Shown one piece after another: positions 36,781 to 45,988 of a stretch of 64,000 nucleotides of DNA. The notes under the pieces are model-generated. The model was not told the origin of the DNA. It saw only the letters and a list, made by a program, of their open reading frames with translations, and ran no database searches. The stretch's first letter is position 1; each line of letters opens with the position of its first letter. This DNA comes from Brucella gallinifaecis (lineage in GTDB: Bacteria > Pseudomonadota > Alphaproteobacteria > Rhizobiales > Rhizobiaceae), in the NCBI RefSeq assembly GCF_006476605.1, contig NZ_ML636811.1, positions 1 to 64,000 of the forward strand, given 5' to 3'. Made by a program: the position numbers and the translations under genes.

Positions 36781-37821
36781 TTATTTCTGGATAAATTCGG
36801 CCCAGCGCTTCTGGGCATCTTCACCAGCTGGGGAACTCCACCATTTATCGGAAACGAGAACCTGTTTAGCTGCGTTATCCGGTGAACTTGGCATTTCTGC
36901 CGCGCGTTCAGGTGAGATTTTGCCTGTTTTATAAGCGGCCGGATTTGCTGGGCCATAATCGATATAAGCAGGGAAGTTGGCCTGGATTACAGGATCAAGC
37001 GCTGCGTTAATAAATTTCACTCCGGTATCGAGATTAGGCGCACCTTTCAGAATGCAAAGCGATGTGTATTGCAGGAAGCCTTGATTGAAGGTGTAGCCGA
37101 TAGGCAAGCCTTCTTTGATCACAGCGGAAACACGACCATTCCATGCCATTGTCATATCCACTTCGCCATCGGCTAGAAGTTGTGCCGATTGGGCACCGGA
37201 TGTCCACCAGACGGTGACAAATGGCTTGATTTTTTCTAGCTTTTTGAAAGCACGATCAACATCGAGTGGATAGAGTTTGTCAAGTGGAACGCCATCTGCA
37301 ATCAGAGCAGCTTCCAGCGTTGCCAATGGGTGATTGCGTAAGGCGCGAGTGCCGGGAAATTTCTTGACGTCCCAGAAATCGACCCATGTCTTTGGTGCAT
37401 TATCTCCAAACGTGTCTTTATTATAGGCAAGCACGCTCGAGTAAAATTCATAAGCGACCGAATATGGCGACTTATATTCGTCAGGCATATCTTTGACATT
37501 CGGCAGTTTAGAGAAATCGAGCTTTTCGATCATTCCTTGTTCGCCACCGCGAATGCAGTCCTTTGTAGGTGTATCAATGACATCCCAAACTGGTTTTCCG
37601 GTTTCAGTCTGTGTTTTGATCACGGGCCATGCATCTGGCGAACTATCCTGATTGATCGTGATGCCGAGCTGTTCCGCAACTGGCTCTAGAATGGCCTTGG
37701 TCTGTGCTTCCTGATAGGCGCCACCTTGTGAAACGAAAGTGATCTGCTTAGCAGATGCCTGGCTGATACCAGTAGTAAAAGTCGCTGAGGACAGGAGGAA
37801 TGCGAGAGTTGGTATGCGCAT
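36781..37821 (-). CDS. Extracellular solute-binding protein (PotD/PotF-like)
   Basis: 346 residues with a Sec signal peptide (LAFLLSSATFTTGISQASA) and the family 1/PotD-type fold: ITFVSQGGAYQEAQ near residue 28, DVIDTPTKDCIRGGEQG, MTMAWNGRVSAVI. Such receptors bind putrescine, spermidine or related cationic compounds. The mature protein lacks the exact residues needed to name the ligand by eye. It is the fourth gene of the operon, between the DAO oxidase and the permeases. Confidence 0.85.
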   Translation of the reverse strand: MRIPTLAFLLSSATFTTGISQASAKQITFVSQGGAYQEAQTKAILEPVAEQLGITINQDSSPDAWPVIKTQTETGKPVWDVIDTPTKDCIRGGEQGMIEKLDFSKLPNVKDMPDEYKSPYSVAYEFYSSVLAYNKDTFGDNAPKTWVDFWDVKKFPGTRALRNHPLATLEAALIADGVPLDKLYPLDVDRAFKKLEKIKPFVTVWWTSGAQSAQLLADGEVDMTMAWNGRVSAVIKEGLPIGYTFNQGFLQYTSLCILKGAPNLDTGVKFINAALDPVIQANFPAYIDYGPANPAAYKTGKISPERAAEMPSSPDNAAKQVLVSDKWWSSPAGEDAQKRWAEFIQK

Positions 37822-37910
37822 GTTTGTTCTCCTCTATGTGGACTTTTAGAGTCCATTCTTGTCTACCGGCTTGATAAAGAAGCTGCTCCGGCGCGCAGCG
37901 TTGATCTCCC

Positions 37911-39215
37911 TCAACGACCGATTGCGTCGAGAAACTGATACCAGCCTGCTACCATACGAACGGCTGGTGCGTGCAAACCATAAAAAGGAATTTGTGTAAG
38001 CGGTAATTGTGTGAGCAAACCAAGATCAACACGGTTACCGGTGACAATTTCAGCTAAATGCTTGCCAATATATGACGACATGGCGACGCCTGTTCCATTA
38101 TAACCTAGCGCATATATAATTCTGTCATTGAGACGTCCGACATGGGGAAGACTATCGAGTGTCATGGCAACAAGTCCTGACCAGCGATGCGTGACTTGAA
38201 CGGACTGAAGTTCAGGAAATTGTTTCACCATCGCTTTTTGCAAAGCAGCGAATGCTGCTTCTGAATCTGTTTTTCCAAACGCACCGCGCCCGCCATAAAT
38301 AAGTCGGTCGCCGGACTTGCGGAACCAGCGCATCATGCGCCGGGTTTCGGTATAGCTGCGCCCATTTTTAAGAAGTTTTTCACCTGCTGTGCCTGTCAGT
38401 TGTTGTGTTGCGATCATTGCCGATCGGAACGGGATGATTGTCTTTTTTACGGGCGTAGTAGCACCAGTCAAATCAGAATAAGAGTTGGTCGCAATGACGA
38501 CCGTCTTTGCACGAATGGCAGCATTCTGTGTTTCGACAATAACGATGTTTGATTGGCGATTTATGCTCATTACTGGCGTATTTTCACAGATTGAGATGCC
38601 ATCGGACTGTACACCGCGCGCCAATCCCAAGACAAAGTTGAGTGGGTGAATAACGCCGCCGTGAGTGTTGAGCATACCTCCAAAGAAGTCATCGGAGCCT
38701 GTTTCATACGCCACTTGTTCAGCAGATTGCATCGAACAGGCTGTGTCGCCGAGCGCTTCATTCAGCCAGGCGCATTCCGCCTTGATGGCATCAAATGAAA
38801 CCTGGTTGTGCGCACAACGTAAAGAGCCTGTGGCGTGATAATTAGCGCCTTCAATGGAATAATCGCTGACCATTTCGCCGACATGTTCTACGGCTTCAAT
38901 GCTGATGTTGTGCATACGCCGCGCGACATCAATGCCAAAACGATTGGCAATATCGCGATATGCCAATCGGAATTTTGCAGAAACGACCCCGCCATTGCGC
39001 CCGCTTGCTCCCCATCCGATACGACTTGCTTCCAGCACGATGACTGACAGGCCTTTGCGTGCCAGATATCGTGCTGTTGACAGACCCGTATAACCGCCTC
39101 CGATGATTGCGACATCATATTGATCTCCGCCTGCAACCGTTGAAAATTGTGGGCGTTCAACGGCTGTTGCCTGCCATAGGGAATTGATGTCATTGAAGGG
39201 AGGGCGTATCCTCAT
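37911..39215 (-). CDS. DAO-family FAD oxidoreductase (PuuB-like) 1
   Basis: 434 residues from the ATG at 39215, chosen because the longer frame to 39290 overlaps the HAD gene. FAD motif DVAIIGGGYTGLSTARYLA near residue 30, then GASGRNGG, and the C-terminal YALGYNGTGVAMSSYIGK. The family includes gamma-glutamylputrescine oxidase and glycine or sarcosine oxidases, which convert amines to aldehydes with oxygen. Coding between an HAD protein and the polyamine-type receptor supports an amine substrate. A paralogue lies at 50064, also with an HAD neighbour. Confidence 0.85.
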   Translation of the reverse strand: MRIRPPFNDINSLWQATAVERPQFSTVAGGDQYDVAIIGGGYTGLSTARYLARKGLSVIVLEASRIGWGASGRNGGVVSAKFRLAYRDIANRFGIDVARRMHNISIEAVEHVGEMVSDYSIEGANYHATGSLRCAHNQVSFDAIKAECAWLNEALGDTACSMQSAEQVAYETGSDDFFGGMLNTHGGVIHPLNFVLGLARGVQSDGISICENTPVMSINRQSNIVIVETQNAAIRAKTVVIATNSYSDLTGATTPVKKTIIPFRSAMIATQQLTGTAGEKLLKNGRSYTETRRMMRWFRKSGDRLIYGGRGAFGKTDSEAAFAALQKAMVKQFPELQSVQVTHRWSGLVAMTLDSLPHVGRLNDRIIYALGYNGTGVAMSSYIGKHLAEIVTGNRVDLGLLTQLPLTQIPFYGLHAPAVRMVAGWYQFLDAIGR

Positions 39216-39234
39216 GGCGGGTGACGCTCCGGTC

Positions 39235-39963
39235 TTATGCCGCGTTTGCGACTGAAACTGAAAGGAGTTCAGCATCAATTGCGTCTGCAAGTTGTTTGAG
39301 TGTTGAAAAGTGAAAATCCGGCTTTGTTACGCCTTTTGGCGTCGGTGTGCCGCCAAAACCTTTTTGCCCCTGACGGCGTTCGATCCAACATGTTGTATAG
39401 CCAAGCTCTTTAGCAATCCCTATATCATGGTATTGGCTCTGGGCTACGTGGAGGATTTCCGATGGCTTGAAGCCGAAAGCCGATTGGCGACCTTTGTTAT
39501 AAGTAAAAAAATTCGGATCTGGCTTTGCATATCCGGTTTCATCGCAGGTCACGCTGTCATGAAACGGGTTTTCGAGCGTTTCTGAGTAGGCTGAGAACGT
39601 GGTGCGGTCTGCATTGGTCATGGCGACGAGGCGGAAGTTTTTGCGAAGACGCTTGAGTGCTGCAATTGAATCCTCAAAAGCGGGATGATGCAGGATAGCG
39701 AACTGGAATAGATCCGCTGAAGCTTGGTCGTTGTTGATGCCGAGTTCTGTTGCCATGTGAAGATAAACGTCTTTCATTGCCGACGAAGAACGGCCGTAGA
39801 ACTTATCGCGCCCACGAATGTACGGACCGAAAATTTCATCGTCCGTCAGTTTGGCAGCTTTTTCACCACCAATTTTGCGTGTTGCATTTAAAACGCCGCT
39901 TTCAAAGTCGATCAAAGTGCCCACGACGTCAAATGTCATCACTTTAAAATCTGTGATCTTCAT
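39235..39963 (-). CDS. HAD-family hydrolase, haloacid dehalogenase type II-like, 1
   Basis: 242 residues. The nucleophile Asp is in FDVVGTLIDFESG (about residues 11-23), motif II in AMTNADR, Lys in GYAKPDP, and the acidic motif near HVAQSQYHDI. The ATG at 39963 follows GAGGAAAA. Type II dehalogenase-like proteins next to amine oxidases are common and may act as phosphatases or on other substrates; no halogenated compound is implied. A paralogue at 51357 pairs with the second oxidase. Confidence 0.8.
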   Translation of the reverse strand: MKITDFKVMTFDVVGTLIDFESGVLNATRKIGGEKAAKLTDDEIFGPYIRGRDKFYGRSSSAMKDVYLHMATELGINNDQASADLFQFAILHHPAFEDSIAALKRLRKNFRLVAMTNADRTTFSAYSETLENPFHDSVTCDETGYAKPDPNFFTYNKGRQSAFGFKPSEILHVAQSQYHDIGIAKELGYTTCWIERRQGQKGFGGTPTPKGVTKPDFHFSTLKQLADAIDAELLSVSVANAA

Positions 39964-39996
39964 TGCTGTTTTCCTCATAATACTCATGCGTGATCG

Positions 39997-41088
39997 TTAG
40001 TTGGTTTGTGGCACAATCACCGTGTCTTCCGGGTGAAGTGCAATATCAATTTCTTCACCTGGAGCGCGTAACTTTGCTCTCCCTGCATGATTAGACGGCA
40101 GTCGGAAACTCAGTTTTTCACCAGACGGTAACTGCATGAAAACTCGGATGCTTTCACCTTGATAAAGCGCATCGATGACCGTACCCCGCAGACGATTTAT
40201 GTGATCGCTTCCGGGGTGATCGTTGACAGTCAGCTTTTCGGAATGCAGTGCGAGATAGAGGTTTTCGCCGTGCGGAATCGGGTAAGTTGATCGAAGCGTT
40301 GTGCCTGCTAGGCTTACACTATTGTTACCATTTCTTGTGACTGGTAGAAGCGTGGCTTCACCGATAAAGCCTGCGACGAATGAGTTTATTGGCCTGTCGT
40401 GTAACATTTCTGGCGTGTCAATCTGTACGATTTTGCCCTTGTTCATAATGGCAACACGATCACTCATCGTGAGAGCTTCCCGCTGGTCATGTGTCACATA
40501 GACAATTGTTGCACCAAGCTTGCGATGCAACTGTTTGAGCTCGATCTGCATATTTTCACGAAGCTGTTTGTCGAGTGCCGAAAGTGGCTCATCCATTAAG
40601 ATGAGGCGTGGCTCGAAGATCATTGCTCGTGCAAGAGCAACGCGTTGTCTCTGCCCCCCCGATAACTCGTCAATCTTGCGTCCTTCAAGTCCTGACAGTT
40701 CAACCATTGCCAATGCATCGCGCAGTTTTTCCGGCCAACCTGATTTTGGCATTCGGCGCGCGCGCAGTGGAAATGTGATATTATCGGCGACATTCATATG
40801 CGGAAACAGGGCATAGTTCTGGAAAACAATGCCAATGTCACGTTTGTGCGGTGGCTCTAATGTAATATCGCGATCACCTAACCAGATGGATCCGGATGTT
40901 GGCTGAACGAATCCACCAAGAATGCCAAGAAATGTTGTTTTGCCAGAGCCAGATGGACCCAGGATTGAAACAAATTCACCGGGTGCAACATCAAGGCTGA
41001 CTGAATCAAGTGCACAGAAAGCTCCATAGGTCTTCGTCGCCCTACGAATGGAAACTCCAACACTTGTCGATTTTTTGGTTTCAGTCAT
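39997..41088 (-). CDS. Polyamine-type ABC transporter ATP-binding protein (PotA/PotG-like)
   Basis: 363 residues. Walker A GPSGSGKTT (about 44-52), Q-loop, signature LSGGQRQRVALARAM (about 142), Walker B LILMDEPLSALD, and a C-terminal TOBE domain (about residues 240-355). First gene of the seven-gene minus-strand operon (ATPase, HAD, oxidase, binding protein, two permeases, GMC). The LysR-type gene at 41307 is divergent, 218 bases away, and is the likely regulator. Confidence 0.9.
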   Translation of the reverse strand: MTETKKSTSVGVSIRRATKTYGAFCALDSVSLDVAPGEFVSILGPSGSGKTTFLGILGGFVQPTSGSIWLGDRDITLEPPHKRDIGIVFQNYALFPHMNVADNITFPLRARRMPKSGWPEKLRDALAMVELSGLEGRKIDELSGGQRQRVALARAMIFEPRLILMDEPLSALDKQLRENMQIELKQLHRKLGATIVYVTHDQREALTMSDRVAIMNKGKIVQIDTPEMLHDRPINSFVAGFIGEATLLPVTRNGNNSVSLAGTTLRSTYPIPHGENLYLALHSEKLTVNDHPGSDHINRLRGTVIDALYQGESIRVFMQLPSGEKLSFRLPSNHAGRAKLRAPGEEIDIALHPEDTVIVPQTN

Positions 41089-41306
41089 TTGATTCCACTA
41101 AATATTTTATCGACTGATCAAATATTGTCAGGCTCGACATGCTGCATTCAATGGAAGAGCTAAACATGAGTTTTGCGCGTAACCACTTTGGTATTAAGCG
41201 CTTACAAATGTTTTGTTCCCCTGACGACGGTGAAGGATTTTCTCCTTTCTTGATTAGTAGGAGAACAAATAACGGCGAAAGGCGCAATTGAAAAAAGCTT
41301 GATACG

Positions 41307-42266
41307 ATGTTACAAAATGTAATGACGATTTTGCGACGTACTCTTCCTTCCATGAACGGCCTTTTCACACTAGAGGCAGCAGCAAGGCACGGAAATTTTT
41401 CCAAAACGGCACAAGAACTCAATGTGACGCCTGCTGCTATCAGTCGTATGATCGGGCGCCTTGAAGAGCATCTGGATGTGCAGCTTTTCATCCGCACGAC
41501 GAGTGGTGTCACGCTGACGGAGTATGGTAAAATTTTGCACGATGCCATTGACCGAGGGTTCGCTGGCATTGAACAGGCATTAAGAGAAATCAGCGACCGC
41601 AAACAGGGTGTTCAAACGGTAACGCTCTCGCTTTCAACTGGCTTCACAACGCATTGGGTGATGCCGCGCATGGCCGCTTTTAAGAAGACTTTTCCCGGCG
41701 TTGATTTGCGGTTTGAGTTAATCATGGGACCACTGGCAGGGCCAGTGAACGACGTTGATCTCGGTATGAGGTTTGTGGAAGGTGGCGATGATAATCACGA
41801 AGCCACTTTCGTTATGCCCGAAATTCTTGTGCCTATTTGTAGCCCCACCTATCAAAGAGAACATGATCAGCCTGTGACAACACTTATCAATTTGAGTGAA
41901 GCGCAGCCGAACTGGCCGGATTTTTTTCTGCCCGCACGTGGTCGAGCAGCTCATGATGAAATGCTGTTCTCTGATTATGCCATTGTTGTTCAGGCCGCAT
42001 TGCTGGGGCAAGGAGTGGCAATTGGTTGGCTGAATGTTGTAGCGCACTGGTTACGGACAAGCGCATTGATCCCAGCCCAAAATCGGCTTTTACCAGCCCA
42101 TCGTAAATGTCATCTGGTTCGTCTGCGAGACAAGCCTGTTCGCCCTATCGTGGCGCAGGTTCGGGATTGGCTCATCACTGAGTTGATGGATGACATCAGT
42201 GCTATTATAGCAATGTATCCATCGCTGGGGCTTGAAGAGGCCTTGCAGTCTAGTCAAGCTACCTGA
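41307..42266 (+). CDS. LysR-family transcriptional regulator (GcvA-like)
   Basis: 319 residues. N-terminal helix-turn-helix (AARHGNFSKTAQELNVTPAA, about 24-43; then ISRMIGRLEE) and a periplasmic-binding-fold effector domain with the GcvA-type sequence LSTGFTTHWVMPRM. The start may be 41307 or 41322; neither has a strong ribosome site. Divergent from the polyamine-type transporter operon, which it probably controls with an amine or amino acid as inducer. Its stop lies 8 bases from that of the convergent acetyltransferase. Confidence 0.85.
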   Translation: MLQNVMTILRRTLPSMNGLFTLEAAARHGNFSKTAQELNVTPAAISRMIGRLEEHLDVQLFIRTTSGVTLTEYGKILHDAIDRGFAGIEQALREISDRKQGVQTVTLSLSTGFTTHWVMPRMAAFKKTFPGVDLRFELIMGPLAGPVNDVDLGMRFVEGGDDNHEATFVMPEILVPICSPTYQREHDQPVTTLINLSEAQPNWPDFFLPARGRAAHDEMLFSDYAIVVQAALLGQGVAIGWLNVVAHWLRTSALIPAQNRLLPAHRKCHLVRLRDKPVRPIVAQVRDWLITELMDDISAIIAMYPSLGLEEALQSSQAT

Positions 42267-42274
42267 ACGGGAAA

Positions 42275-43162
42275 TCAGCCCCAGCCATGGGCCGATAGCC
42301 CGTAGATCCAAGGTTTGTCAGTCTGTCTGTTTAAAAACGGTTTGCCCTTTGACATGGTTGTTACCGTGCTGTGCATACCGAGGCGGCATTGCACTAGGAA
42401 GTCGGCGAATGCGCCAGTTTTTTCACGCGTATCAACGCGCACAAACTTGCCTTTCAGATTTTTCAAGTGGACTGCGGTTAATTGAATGGCGTCTTCGTCA
42501 TTGCTTGCGACGATGGGGCCCAGAACTTTCCCGCGTCCAAATTCGCGGCAGAAGGAATAACCGACCATTTGCCCATTTCTCATCAAGCCATAGATTTCAG
42601 CCGTGTCACAGATGAGTTGAAGCAAATGCATGCGGTTTGTGCCAAAAGCCTTGCAGTCGAGCTCGGAGATAGTTTCGAGCTCTTCTGCTGAAAGGGCTAC
42701 AAGCTTGCCATTGGGCTCTGGTATGGCTGGAAGCTCAAGTCCGACTTCTCCCTGATGCTGATAAACTGTCGCTTCATCGGTAAAGCCAAGCGATAGATAG
42801 AGATTATAAGCGGCTTGGGTCGCATTGAGGCTAAGATTGCGCCCTTTGCATCGCTCCATCACCTGTTCCATCAACCAGCGACCATTGCCCTGTGCTTGTG
42901 TACGAGGGGAGGTGATGACCATGCCAATGGTTGCGAAATCGTCACCATATGGAAACCACATAGCGCTACCGAATACCCGGCCGATTCCGTCAATAGCAAC
43001 CAACCCTTGCCCGGTTTTCAACATGAGATCCCAGTCATTGGGACGATGTGGCCACCGAACACCCATCGAAAGGCCATGAAGCAGGCTCTTGTCTACATCC
43101 GCTATGTCATGCGCGATCAATTCAAAAGATTTCAGCCGTACTGATTTTTGCATATCAGCCAA
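42275..43162 (-). CDS. Double-domain GNAT acetyltransferase 1
   Basis: 295 residues. The N-terminal GNAT domain (about 10-135) shows the acetyl-CoA-binding loop RTQAQGNGRWLMEQV and LYLSLGF. The C-terminal part (about 150-285) looks like the second, YitH-type domain (DCKAFGTNRMHLLQ, CREFGRGKVLGPIVA, FVRVDTREKTGAFADFL). The protein is colinear with that at 52355. Paralogues of this kind acetylate amines or amino sugars. It is divergent from the ArgE-like operon across 259 bases, which suggests that the added acetyl group is later removed; that is inference. Confidence 0.82.
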   Translation of the reverse strand: MADMQKSVRLKSFELIAHDIADVDKSLLHGLSMGVRWPHRPNDWDLMLKTGQGLVAIDGIGRVFGSAMWFPYGDDFATIGMVITSPRTQAQGNGRWLMEQVMERCKGRNLSLNATQAAYNLYLSLGFTDEATVYQHQGEVGLELPAIPEPNGKLVALSAEELETISELDCKAFGTNRMHLLQLICDTAEIYGLMRNGQMVGYSFCREFGRGKVLGPIVASNDEDAIQLTAVHLKNLKGKFVRVDTREKTGAFADFLVQCRLGMHSTVTTMSKGKPFLNRQTDKPWIYGLSAHGWG

Positions 43163-43421
43163 TCCGATTCCTACCCGCTGCCAAGCTCAACCTGCGGACT
43201 TTCAGCCCTCAAGATCCAGTGTTTTTGATCCTGCCACGCAATGCAATGCGTTCGGCAGGCGTATTTTGCCGCATCCTTTCACAAATACCTCCGCATAATT
43301 CGCTGCTTGATCGCCGCTATTCGCAATCTTTGTTTGAAGCAGCAGCATATTCGGCACGGAACACTGCACCAACACCATATTCTGATAGAAATCTGAAGGT
43401 CTGACTTTGAATGTGGTATTT

Positions 43422-44546
43422 ATGAACGTCGAAGAAATTCTCGCAGCTCTGATCGGCTTTCCATCCGTTGTCGGTAAACCCAATGATGCGATTGTTGGAT
43501 GGATCAGTTCTTACGCCAAGTCTGCGGGCGCTGACGTATCGGTTTTGCCCGGACCTGAAGGTGACAGAGCAAATCTTTTTATCACTATCGGTCCCCGCGA
43601 TGTGCCGGGTTACATTCTTTCTGGCCACACAGATGTGGTTCCCGCCGGAGAAGCAGAATGGGTGACTGATCCGTTTAAGCTACAAAAAGATGGCAACAGA
43701 CTTTATGGGCGCGGCACGACAGACATGAAGGGCTTTCTGGCTTGTGCGCTTGCTGCTCTGCCGATGTTTGCCTCAAGTTCGTTGAAACGGCCTGTTCATC
43801 TGGCCTTTTCCTACGATGAAGAAGCCGGTTGTCGTGGTGTGCCGCATTTGCTTGCAGCGATTCCTGATCTTTGTGCCAAGCCGCTGGGCGCCATTATCGG
43901 TGAGCCAAGCCGCATGCAAGCTGTGCGCGTGCATAAAGGCAAAGCTGCTGCGCGGCTGGAAGTCATTGGGCGCTCGGGCCATTCATCGCGCCCTGATCTC
44001 GGGTTGAATGCTGTCCACGCCATGGCTTGTGTGATTGCAAAAGCAACGGCTTATGGCCAAACGCTTGAAGCTGGTCCGTTCGATACCAATTTTGAGCCGT
44101 CTTATTCGTCGTTGCAATTTGGCGTCATCTCTGGCGGACAGGCGGTCAATATCATTCCTGATCGTTGCACAGCCGACATTGAGGTGCGTGCAATTTCCGG
44201 CATATCACCAACCGAATTGCTGGAGCCTGTAAAAGCAGAATTATTCGCTCTGCGTGATCGCGGGTTTGAGGTGATATGGCATGAATTAAGCTCTTATCCT
44301 GCTCTTTCCCTCTCAAAGGACTGTGCACTTTCTCGCTTGATGGTCGAGCTGACGGGGCAGGATACGCTTGCTGCTGTGAGCTATGGCACGGAGGCGGGAC
44401 TGTTCCAGCAAGCAGGCATTGATGCAATTATCTGCGGTCCCGGTGATATCAGCCGCGCCCATCGCCCCAACGAATATATCGAAATCAATGAGTTGCATGC
44501 GTGCCAGAAGATGATCGAAAATCTTGCTGCACGCCTTACCTGTTAA
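43422..44546 (+). CDS. ArgE/DapE-family M20 deacetylase (acetylornithine deacetylase-like)
   Basis: 374 residues; the ATG at 43422 is used because the longer frame begins with TTG. Metal ligands are visible in SGHTDVVPAG (about residue 70), GRGTTDMKGF (near 100), and DEEAGCRG (near 135). The dimerisation domain is inserted about 180-290. The family removes acetyl or succinyl groups from amino acids such as N-acetylornithine. First gene of a plus-strand operon that continues with 2-hydroxyacid dehydrogenase, cupin and dehydrogenases, so here it probably serves breakdown rather than arginine synthesis. Confidence 0.85.
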   Translation: MNVEEILAALIGFPSVVGKPNDAIVGWISSYAKSAGADVSVLPGPEGDRANLFITIGPRDVPGYILSGHTDVVPAGEAEWVTDPFKLQKDGNRLYGRGTTDMKGFLACALAALPMFASSSLKRPVHLAFSYDEEAGCRGVPHLLAAIPDLCAKPLGAIIGEPSRMQAVRVHKGKAAARLEVIGRSGHSSRPDLGLNAVHAMACVIAKATAYGQTLEAGPFDTNFEPSYSSLQFGVISGGQAVNIIPDRCTADIEVRAISGISPTELLEPVKAELFALRDRGFEVIWHELSSYPALSLSKDCALSRLMVELTGQDTLAAVSYGTEAGLFQQAGIDAIICGPGDISRAHRPNEYIEINELHACQKMIENLAARLTC

Positions 44547-44558
44547 TTGGAAACAATT

Positions 44559-45482
44559 ATGGCGTTTCTCTTCAATTCTGATGCAGTCCGCGGCGCCGTT
44601 TTCCGTGAGGCGTTTGCAAAAGCACTGCCTGATGTTGAGTTTTTTCAGGCCGGAGATGAAATTGATCCAGATAAAATCCGCTATCTAATCAGCTGGGTCG
44701 CACCAGACGATATTGCGCGATATCGGAATCTCGAAGTCCTTTTCTCCATTGGTGCGGGCGTTGATCAGTTCAAGCCCGGCAGTGTGCCTGAGCATGTGAA
44801 ACTTGTTCGTATGGTTGAGGACGGCATCATTCGTATGATGCAGGAATATGTGGCGCTTGGAGTACTGACTCTTCATCGTGACGCAATCGCATATCGCCAA
44901 CAGCAACAGTCAGAAACATGGCAGGTCATTGCAACCACACAGGCGTCGGAACGACGAATTGGTTTTTTAGGGCTGGGTATGCTTGCACAAGCTGCAATCA
45001 AACGCCTTAAGCCATTTCAGTTTCCACTTTCAGGCTGGAGTCGCAGCCAGAAAGACATTGAAGGTGTTACCTGCTTTTACGGGGAAGACCAGTTTGCGAG
45101 CTTCCTGCGCCAGACGGATATTCTGATTTGCTTGCTGCCGCTGACCGATGAAACGCGCGGCATTCTGAATGCAGACTTGTTTGCCTTGCTGCCGAAGGGC
45201 GCACGCTTGTTGCATACGGGACGCGGACCGCAGCTTGATCCAAGCGCACTTATTAATGCGCTTGATAGCGGTCATCTCGCAGCGGCTATGATCGATGTGA
45301 CTGATCCCGAACCGCTTCCATCCGGGCATCCGCTGTGGTCGCATCCCAAAGTACTGATTACGCCGCATATTGCATCTGTCACGCAACCGCATACGGCTGC
45401 GAAATCCGTCATTGAAAATATTCAGCGTCATTTGGCTGGTGAAAAACTGATTGGCCTGATCGATCGCACACTCGGTTATTAA
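44559..45482 (+). CDS. D-2-hydroxyacid dehydrogenase (GhrA-like)
   Basis: 307 residues from the ATG at 44559; the longer frame begins with TTG. NAD(P) motif GFLGLGMLAQ (about 140), catalytic Arg in LLHTGRGPQL, Glu in DVTDPEPLP and His in LITPHIAS. GhrA-type enzymes reduce glyoxylate and hydroxypyruvate. It follows the deacetylase by 12 bases and precedes the cupin by 15, in the same operon. The role in the pathway is open; it may handle a keto acid product. Confidence 0.85.
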   Translation: MAFLFNSDAVRGAVFREAFAKALPDVEFFQAGDEIDPDKIRYLISWVAPDDIARYRNLEVLFSIGAGVDQFKPGSVPEHVKLVRMVEDGIIRMMQEYVALGVLTLHRDAIAYRQQQQSETWQVIATTQASERRIGFLGLGMLAQAAIKRLKPFQFPLSGWSRSQKDIEGVTCFYGEDQFASFLRQTDILICLLPLTDETRGILNADLFALLPKGARLLHTGRGPQLDPSALINALDSGHLAAAMIDVTDPEPLPSGHPLWSHPKVLITPHIASVTQPHTAAKSVIENIQRHLAGEKLIGLIDRTLGY

Positions 45483-45497
45483 CCAAAGAGGAATGCT

Positions 45498-45854
45498 ATG
45501 TCACTTCTGATTACTATCGATCCCAATCCAGATTTCGCGCCGAAAGAGGCACTGCCGACCGAAGATCGCCTGATTTCTGGCACGCCATCCTTTAAGACCT
45601 GGGCGCAGGATGCGTCGAAGAATGACAAGGTTCTGACAGGCGTTTGGGAAGCGACACCGGGCGAAACTCACTCGATCAAGGGCACAACATTAGAGTTTTG
45701 CCATATTTTGTCGGGTCTTGTTGAAATTGAAGAGAAGGGCGGCGAAACCAAGACTTATCGCGCAGGTGACAGCTTTGTCATGAAGCCGGGTTTTGTCGGT
45801 GTATGGCGAACAATTGAAACTGTACGTAAGGTTTATCTCTGCGTTTATGAATAA
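45498..45854 (+). CDS. Small cupin protein (DUF861, EutQ-like)
   Basis: 118 residues, one cupin beta-barrel: GVWEATPGETHSIKGTTLEFCHILSG in outline, then YRAGDSFVMKPGFVGVWRT. The metal-binding His pattern of active cupins is only partly present. Proteins of this type accompany amine and amino-acid catabolic genes, but their function is not established. AAAGAGGAA precedes the ATG. Fourth position in the operon is separated by a hairpin from the aldehyde dehydrogenase. Confidence 0.75.
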   Translation: MSLLITIDPNPDFAPKEALPTEDRLISGTPSFKTWAQDASKNDKVLTGVWEATPGETHSIKGTTLEFCHILSGLVEIEEKGGETKTYRAGDSFVMKPGFVGVWRTIETVRKVYLCVYE

Positions 45855-45886
45855 GCATTGAGTATCCAGAATAATCCGCCGCTTTA

Positions 45887-45923
45887 AACCCGTCTGACGC
45901 GATTCAAAACCGTCAGCCGGGTT
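45887..45923 (+). terminator. Hairpin between the cupin and aldehyde dehydrogenase genes
   Basis: AACCCG-T-CTGACG (45887-45899) pairs with CGTCAG-C-CGGGTT (45911-45923), 12 pairs with one mismatch. The following sequence has only a weak T content, so termination may be partial. Confidence 0.45.
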
Positions 45924-45988
45924 ATTCTCAATCAATAATGCGGCGCGTCCGGCTCTAATCTTTCACCATAGAAAGTGCGAGGTGCGCG